DNA of 40,580 bases, from contig JAQTOP010000024.1 in assembly GCA_028713285.1 (NCBI GenBank), positions 1 to 40,580 on the forward strand, read 5' to 3'. Position numbers and translations under genes: made by a program. A model generated the notes under the pieces. That model did no database searches and was not told where the DNA came from. It saw nothing but the letters and a program-made list of their open reading frames with translations. Each line of letters opens with the position of its first letter. Position 1 is the first letter of the stretch. This DNA is from Terrimicrobiaceae bacterium. Lineage in GTDB: Bacteria > Verrucomicrobiota > Verrucomicrobiia > Chthoniobacterales > JAATET01. Below, one piece after another: positions 35,862-40,580 of this stretch.

Positions 35862-36421
35862 GCGGCGAGGGCGGTGGCCTTTCCCCATGGCACGGCAAGG
35901 CGCTGCCGGCGGGCGAAGCGGTCCAGATAGAACAGCTCGCCGGACTGCACGCCGTGCTCATGCACCATGCGGGTAACCTTCACATCGAAGCAGCAATACT
36001 CGGCGACCTCCATGATTTTTCCCTCCCGCCACCAGCGGATGGCGTCCAGACCCTCGGCGGTCTTTCCAATGCCGAGCGTGCCCTGCGCCAGCGATTCGAG
36101 CGCGAGCCGGTGGCCGATGGCCGCCTCGACATCGACCATGAGATCGAGCGCGGGCACGAACTCGGGCAGGTCGAGCGACGTGTAGCCCATGAGGACGTGG
36201 AAATCGAAATTGATGACATTGTAACCGACGACGAGGTCCGCGCGGCGGAGCTGCTTGATGAGTTCGTCCACGCGGCTCTCGGAGTAGATGCGGTATTCGC
36301 CGGTGGCCGTGCTGAACGTCACGCCGACGGACATGCCCATGCGGTCCTTGTTGCTCCAGCCGCCGACGTCGTTGGCGGTGCGCTGCGTTTCCAGGTCGAA
36401 ATAGACAATGTCTTCGGGCAC
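35858..36421 (-). CDS. RNase H-fold 3'-5' exonuclease, PolB-like
   Basis: The protein (187 aa from GTG 36421; the frame is also open from a TTG at 36457) shows the DEDD exonuclease motifs: 'VYFDLETQ' (Asp9, Glu11), 'VVGYNVINFDFHVL' (Asp in motif II), and 'YCCFDVKVTRMVH' (YxxxD in motif III). This matches the family annotated as predicted 3'-5' exonucleases related to the exonuclease domain of PolB. 'SANDVGGW'-like text ('TANDVGGWSNKDRMGMSVGVT') is typical of it. It would trim single-stranded DNA or RNA ends. The stop overlaps the start of the TPR gene. Confidence 0.82.
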   Translation of the reverse strand: MPEDIVYFDLETQRTANDVGGWSNKDRMGMSVGVTFSTATGEYRIYSESRVDELIKQLRRADLVVGYNVINFDFHVLMGYTSLDLPEFVPALDLMVDVEAAIGHRLALESLAQGTLGIGKTAEGLDAIRWWREGKIMEVAEYCCFDVKVTRMVHEHGVQSGELFYLDRFARRQRLAVPWGKATALAA

Positions 36422-36714
36422 TCCTGGAAGAATTGCGGAATCGCGCAAGGCGCGCAATCGCGGTTTGCGATTCGATGGATCCGTCGATTGTTCCGTCGTG
36501 CAAAAGGTGCGCGTCCGGCGTCGTGCCAGAACGCTGACCGGTTTGAACAGAACGCCGAAAAACCGGAGATTTCATCGCCAAAGGTCGCCCCTCCGGCTAT
36601 GAGCGAAGGCTTCGCATGGGTCGCGTTTCTCTCTTCGCACTTTTCTTCCCGGAGGTTGGCTGGATGCAGGTTTCAATCGGGGGACCGAAATAGCATCAGG
36701 ATTCAGGAGCGCCG

Positions 36715-39700
36715 ATGAGTCAATCCATTCACACGATCCTTGCTCAGTTCCGCGAGGAGGCTAGGTCCAATCGAGATTTGGGAGACCGTTTTGAGCGCTT
36801 GATCTGCCGATACCTCGAACTCGACCCGCTATACGCGGAACGGTTCTCGCGCGTCTGGATGTGGAATGAATTCCCGCGGAAAGGCAACGTCGGCGACGTG
36901 GGCATCGACATCGTTGCGGAAGAGCGCGCAACGGGCGAGTTTTGCGCCATTCAGTGCAAGTTCTATCTCCCGGATCACACGCTCTCGAAGGCGGACTTGG
37001 ATTCCTTCTTCACCGCTTCGGGAAAGACGCTTTTCACCTCATGCATCATCGTTTCCACGACAGACAAGTGGGGGCCGAATGCCCAGCACGCACTGGCTCA
37101 TCAATCGAAGCCCGTCCTGCGCCTCCGTGTGCAAGACCTCGACGAAAGCCCGGTTGATTGGTCGAAGTTCGATCTCAAGCGGCCGCAAGACCTCGGCCTC
37201 CGCGAACGCAAGAAACCGCGGCCTCATCAGGAAGAGGCGATCAAGGACGTAACGAACGGCCTCGCCCTTGCCGACCGAGGTAAGCTCATCATGGCCTGCG
37301 GCACGGGGAAGACGTTCATCTCACTCTGCATCGCGGAGAAACTCGCACCCAAGGGCCACATTCTTTTCCTCGTCCCATCGCTCTCCCTGCTTTCACAGAG
37401 CTTGCGCGAGTGGACTGCGGAATCCACGCGGCCGCTCCACAGCCTCGCCGTCTGCTCCGACGCGAACATCGGCAAGAAACACACGAAGACCGATGACGAC
37501 AGTGCGGACATCACGACGATAGACCTCGCTTTTCCCGCCACGACCTCCGCACAGCAGATCGTGAAGCAGTATCGCGCAGTACTGGGTGCGGCGGAGAAAG
37601 CGAAGAAGCCCGCGCAGATGACCGTGGTCTTCTCCACCTACCAGTCCATCGCGGCGGTATCCGAGGCGCAGAAGGCCGGGCTGCCGGATTTCGATCTCAT
37701 TATCTGCGACGAGGCGCACCGCACTACGGGTGTCACCATCAGCGGGGAGGACGAGAGCCATTTCGTGAAGGTCCACGACGCCGATTTCCTCCGGGGACAG
37801 AAGCGCCTCTACATGACGGCCACGCCGCGCATCTACAGCGACGACACCAAGGTTAAGGCCAGGGATGCCAATGCGGAACTGTGCTCCATGGACGACACCG
37901 CCATCTTCGGCGAACAGCTCCATCGCCTCGGCTTTGGCGAGGCCGTGGGCAGGGATCTGCTTTCCGATTACAAGGTGCTCGTCCTCGCCGTGGATGAAAA
38001 ATACGTTTCAAAGACCTTCCAGCGACAAATCGCGGACGCGAACAACGAACTGAACCTCGAAGACGCCGCCAAGATCACCGGCTGCTGGAACGGCCTCGCC
38101 AAGCACCTCGACAAAGCCGCCGCCTCCGAAGTTGACTTGCACGGCGACACCGCGCACATGCGTCGCGCCGTCGCCTTCTCGCGTTCCATCAAGGACTCGA
38201 AAGCCTTCGCGCAGCAGTTTGGCCAGATTATCGAGGCCTATCGCGAGACGCATCCCGACGAGGAGAACCTCCTCCATTGCGAGCTGGATCATGTGGACGG
38301 GACCTTCGGCGCGCTGGCCCGCAATGCCCGGCTCGACTGGCTCAAGGCGAATGCGCCGTCCGACACCTGCCGCATTCTCTCGAATGCCCGCTGCCTTTCG
38401 GAAGGCGTGGACGTTCCCGCGCTCGACGCCGTGCTCTTCCTGAATCCGCGCAATTCCGTCATTGATGTCGTCCAGTCCGTAGGCCGCGTCATGCGCAAGG
38501 CGGAGGGGAAGAAATACGGTTACATCCTCCTGCCCGTCGGCATCCCGGCGGATGTCACGCCCGAGGAGGCGCTCAAGGACAACGACAAATACAAGGTCGT
38601 CTGGCAGGTGCTCCAGGCCCTCCGCGCGCACGACGACCGCTTCAATGCCACCGTCAACCAGATCGAGCTGAACAAAAAGCGGCCCGACAACATTCAGGTC
38701 ATCGGCATCGGCGGCCAGGAACCCGGCGACAAGAACGACGGCGACAGTTCGCCCAAGGTGCAGGAACTCCAGGGCACCTTCCTCTTCCCGCATTTGGAGG
38801 AATGGAAGGACGCCATCTACGCCCGCATCGTTCTGAAATGCGGCGAGCGCGGCTATTGGGAAAGCTGGGCGAAGGACGTGGCCGTCATCGCCGAGCGCCA
38901 CACCACCCGCATCCGCGCCTTGCTGGAGAGCGGCGAGCCCCGGCACAAGCAAGCCTTCGCCGACTTCCTCGCCGGCCTTCGACAGAATCTCAACCCGTCA
39001 ATCAGCGAGGACGACGCCATCGAGATGCTCTCCCAGCATCTCATCACCCGCCCGGTCTTCGACGCTCTTTTTGCGAACTACGAATTTACGAAGCACAACC
39101 CCGTCTCCATCGCCATGCAGGCGATGCTCGATACCCTCGAGGATCAGGCGCTGGAAAAGGAGGCCGCCTCGCTGGAGAAATTCTACGCCAGCGTCCGCGA
39201 CCGCGCCTCCGGCATCGACAACGCCGAGGGCCGCCAGCGCGTTGTCATCGAGCTTTACGACAAATTCTTTCGCACCGCCTTCCCGAAGGTCGCCGAGCGC
39301 CTCGGCATCGTCTATACGCCGGTCGAGGTCGTGGACTTCATCATCCACAGCGTGAGCGACGCCCTCCAGAGCGAGTTCGGTTCCGCGTTCGGGGACCGGG
39401 ATGTCCACATCATCGACCCCTTCACCGGCACCGGCACCTTCATCGTCCGCCTGCTGCAAAGCGGCCTCATCCCCGCCGCCGACCTCCTGCGCAAATACCA
39501 GCACGAGCTGCACGCCAACGAAATCATCCTCCTCGCCTACTACATCGCCGCCATCAATATCGAGGAGACCTTCCATGGCCTCGAGCGTGGGGCGAAGTAT
39601 TCCGGCAGGAAGTCCGCCGATGCCGCCAAGGCGGACCGCTACATCCCCTTCGAGGGCATCGTCCTCACCGACACCTTCCAGCTCTCGGAGACGAAGGGCG

Positions 39701-40458
39701 AGATGGAGGAAAAGATGTTCCCCGAGAACAACCGCCGCGCGAAGCGCCAGAAGCAAAGCCCCATCCGCGTCGTCATCGGGAATCCGCCGTATTCCGTGGG
39801 GCAAGGTGACGCCAATAAGAACAACCAGAACCTCAAGTATCCGCTACTTGACGAACGCATTCGCTCCACTTACGCCGAGCGTTCGACCGCGACCCTAAAG
39901 AATAGCCTCTACGATAGCTACGTCCGTGCGCTGCGTTGGGCCAGCGACCGGATCGCGGAAAAGGGCATCGTCGCCTTTGTCAGCAACGGCTCATTCATAG
40001 ATAGCAATTCAATGGATGGGCTTCGCGCGAGCTTGGCAAATGAATTCACCAGCATTTATGTATTCAATCTTCGTGGTAACATTCGGACATTCAATAGAGC
40101 GGAGGGACAAAACATTTTCGGTCAAAACAGCATGGCGCTTATCGCCATTTCTCTCTTAATAAAGAATCCTGAAAAGAAAGAAGGCTGCCAAATCTACTAC
40201 CATGATATTGGTGATTACCTAAGCCGCGAACAAAAGATAGCCATCATTACCCAATTTCAAAGCATCAGCGGCCTCGATCGGGAAAAGAAATGGCAACTAC
40301 TCAAGCCAAATGCCAGCTACGACTGGATAAACCAGCGAGACGAGGCATTTGATACATTCATTTCGCTTGGAGTCAAAAAAGATGACAGCGCAAAGACCAT
40401 CTTTGAAAGCTACTCACATGGCTTAAAGACGAACCGAGACTTTTGGTGTTTCAACTAG
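36715..40458 (+). CDS. Type ISP restriction-modification enzyme, 3'-truncated by an IS
   Basis: This single chain carries all activities of Type ISP (LlaGI-like) systems. Residues 1-100 form an Mrr-like nuclease (Asp65 in 'VGIDIV', Gln80-Cys-Lys82 in 'AIQCKFY'). A superfamily 2 helicase follows (Walker A 'ACGTGKTF' near 192-199, 'CDEAHRTTG' near 331-339, 'SVGRVMRKAEGKKYGYI'). Then comes a gamma-class N6-adenine methyltransferase ('IDPFTGTGTFIV' near 900-911, 'VIGNPPYSVG' near 1020-1029). Start ATG 36715 follows AGGAG. The chain stops after 1247 residues, while relatives run to about 1550-1600 with a C-terminal target recognition domain. The stop codon TAG lies at the junction with IS5-like sequence, so the recognition domain is lost. 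The last 500 bp are also more AT-rich. Confidence 0.9.
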   Translation: MSQSIHTILAQFREEARSNRDLGDRFERLICRYLELDPLYAERFSRVWMWNEFPRKGNVGDVGIDIVAEERATGEFCAIQCKFYLPDHTLSKADLDSFFTASGKTLFTSCIIVSTTDKWGPNAQHALAHQSKPVLRLRVQDLDESPVDWSKFDLKRPQDLGLRERKKPRPHQEEAIKDVTNGLALADRGKLIMACGTGKTFISLCIAEKLAPKGHILFLVPSLSLLSQSLREWTAESTRPLHSLAVCSDANIGKKHTKTDDDSADITTIDLAFPATTSAQQIVKQYRAVLGAAEKAKKPAQMTVVFSTYQSIAAVSEAQKAGLPDFDLIICDEAHRTTGVTISGEDESHFVKVHDADFLRGQKRLYMTATPRIYSDDTKVKARDANAELCSMDDTAIFGEQLHRLGFGEAVGRDLLSDYKVLVLAVDEKYVSKTFQRQIADANNELNLEDAAKITGCWNGLAKHLDKAAASEVDLHGDTAHMRRAVAFSRSIKDSKAFAQQFGQIIEAYRETHPDEENLLHCELDHVDGTFGALARNARLDWLKANAPSDTCRILSNARCLSEGVDVPALDAVLFLNPRNSVIDVVQSVGRVMRKAEGKKYGYILLPVGIPADVTPEEALKDNDKYKVVWQVLQALRAHDDRFNATVNQIELNKKRPDNIQVIGIGGQEPGDKNDGDSSPKVQELQGTFLFPHLEEWKDAIYARIVLKCGERGYWESWAKDVAVIAERHTTRIRALLESGEPRHKQAFADFLAGLRQNLNPSISEDDAIEMLSQHLITRPVFDALFANYEFTKHNPVSIAMQAMLDTLEDQALEKEAASLEKFYASVRDRASGIDNAEGRQRVVIELYDKFFRTAFPKVAERLGIVYTPVEVVDFIIHSVSDALQSEFGSAFGDRDVHIIDPFTGTGTFIVRLLQSGLIPAADLLRKYQHELHANEIILLAYYIAAINIEETFHGLERGAKYSGRKSADAAKADRYIPFEGIVLTDTFQLSETKGEMEEKMFPENNRRAKRQKQSPIRVVIGNPPYSVGQGDANKNNQNLKYPLLDERIRSTYAERSTATLKNSLYDSYVRALRWASDRIAEKGIVAFVSNGSFIDSNSMDGLRASLANEFTSIYVFNLRGNIRTFNRAEGQNIFGQNSMALIAISLLIKNPEKKEGCQIYYHDIGDYLSREQKIAIITQFQSISGLDREKKWQLLKPNASYDWINQRDEAFDTFISLGVKKDDSAKTIFESYSHGLKTNRDFWCFN

Positions 40459-40580
40459 AAGCTATCCCAAAACCCCTTTGAGAAGGAGAAGAGCGCAGGC
40501 GAGATGAAGGAAACCTTGGAAGGCGGGAAGGGACTTTTCCCAGCGGATACAGAGGCGGCGGTAGTTCTGAAGCCAGGCGA
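40455..40580 (-). mobile_element. IS5-family insertion sequence, one end only
   Basis: The element enters within CTAG at 40455-40458 and runs off the window. CTA (TNA) or CTAG (YTAR) would both be normal IS5-family target duplications. The terminal sequence GAAGCTATCCCAAAACC is of the kind found at the ends of the IS427-like group. Just inside it, on the minus strand, lies the 3' end of a transposase gene. The other end and the second target copy are outside the window. Confidence 0.75.
40462..40580 (-). CDS. IS5-family transposase, C-terminal fragment
   Basis: The complement of 40462-40578 encodes 38 residues ending at TAG 40462. It reads 'AWLQNYRRLCIRWEKSLPAF', then continues with a hydrophobic 'QGFLHLACALLLLKGVLG'. 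The phrase 'NYRRL.IRWE......F.GFLHLACALL' is the universal C-terminus of IS5/IS427-type DDE transposases, including the final Glu (in RWEK) of the catalytic triad. The upstream part is outside the window, so I cannot say whether the gene is intact. Confidence 0.88.
   Translation of the reverse strand, partial: AWLQNYRRLCIRWEKSLPAFQGFLHLACALLLLKGVLG

Noticed and set aside
36422-36714. Gap before the Type ISP gene checked for a tRNA or attachment site
   Set aside because: No cloverleaf-like sequence or terminal repeat is visible; only a ribosome binding site near the start at 36715 is clear.

Overview
This 40.6 kb window is high-GC, gene-dense chromosomal DNA. The gene families point to a Gram-negative heterotroph, most likely a member of the Verrucomicrobiota. 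The hints are an autotransporter-like secreted protein at the left edge, AraC-controlled sugar-type dehydrogenase/isomerase genes, a DUF692 operon, many GTG/TTG starts and many lipoproteins. There is no rRNA in the window, so this placement is an inference. I found no tRNA and no CRISPR array.

Layout. (1) 1-4531: the start of a secreted protein, then an exopolysaccharide-type group on the plus strand: a tiny exported protein, a MORN-repeat protein, an outer-membrane beta-barrel and a polyprenyl-phosphate sugar phosphotransferase. It faces a clan GH-A glycosidase-like protein (4528-6549). (2) 6698-9437: an AraC regulator divergent from a dehydrogenase and a hydroxypyruvate-isomerase-like TIM barrel, with an inverted repeat in the shared promoter. 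(3) 9442-12407: prfC with an overlapping methyltransferase-like gene, a Gly/Tyr-rich lipoprotein and a 48-residue membrane protein. (4) 12524-16381: a decayed DHA2-type efflux gene, then a tight minus-strand run of DUF2905, UGT-type glycosyltransferase, arylamine N-acetyltransferase and an EmrE-like SMR pump. (5) 16475-21927: an ionotropic-glutamate-receptor-like channel, carB, and a secreted nuclease fused to a ComEA-type helix-hairpin-helix. (6) 21936-27147: a GpgS-like glycosyltransferase, a second glycosyltransferase, a HAD phosphatase and a GH13_18-type phosphorylase. Together these look like a glucosylglycerate (compatible solute) synthesis and turnover locus.

(7) 27355-29987 is the most interesting part. 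A small secreted precursor with six regularly spaced cysteines in CKG repeats is followed by two hairpins, a DUF692/MNIO modification enzyme, a DUF2063 partner protein and a DoxX membrane protein. This is the architecture of a bufferin-type metal-binding RiPP system (bufA-bufB-bufC-doxX). The expected picture is that the precursor is modified on cysteines in the cytoplasm by the BufB/BufC pair and exported to bind copper or a similar metal.

(8) 30013-36421: an orphan beta-class DNA methyltransferase, a glycosyltransferase resembling mannosylglucosyl-phosphoglycerate synthases, another GT4 enzyme, two lipoproteins, a TPR protein and a PolB-like 3'-5' exonuclease. (9) 36715-40580: a single-chain Type ISP restriction-modification enzyme whose reading frame ends exactly at the edge of an IS5-family insertion sequence. 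Its target recognition region appears to have been cut off.
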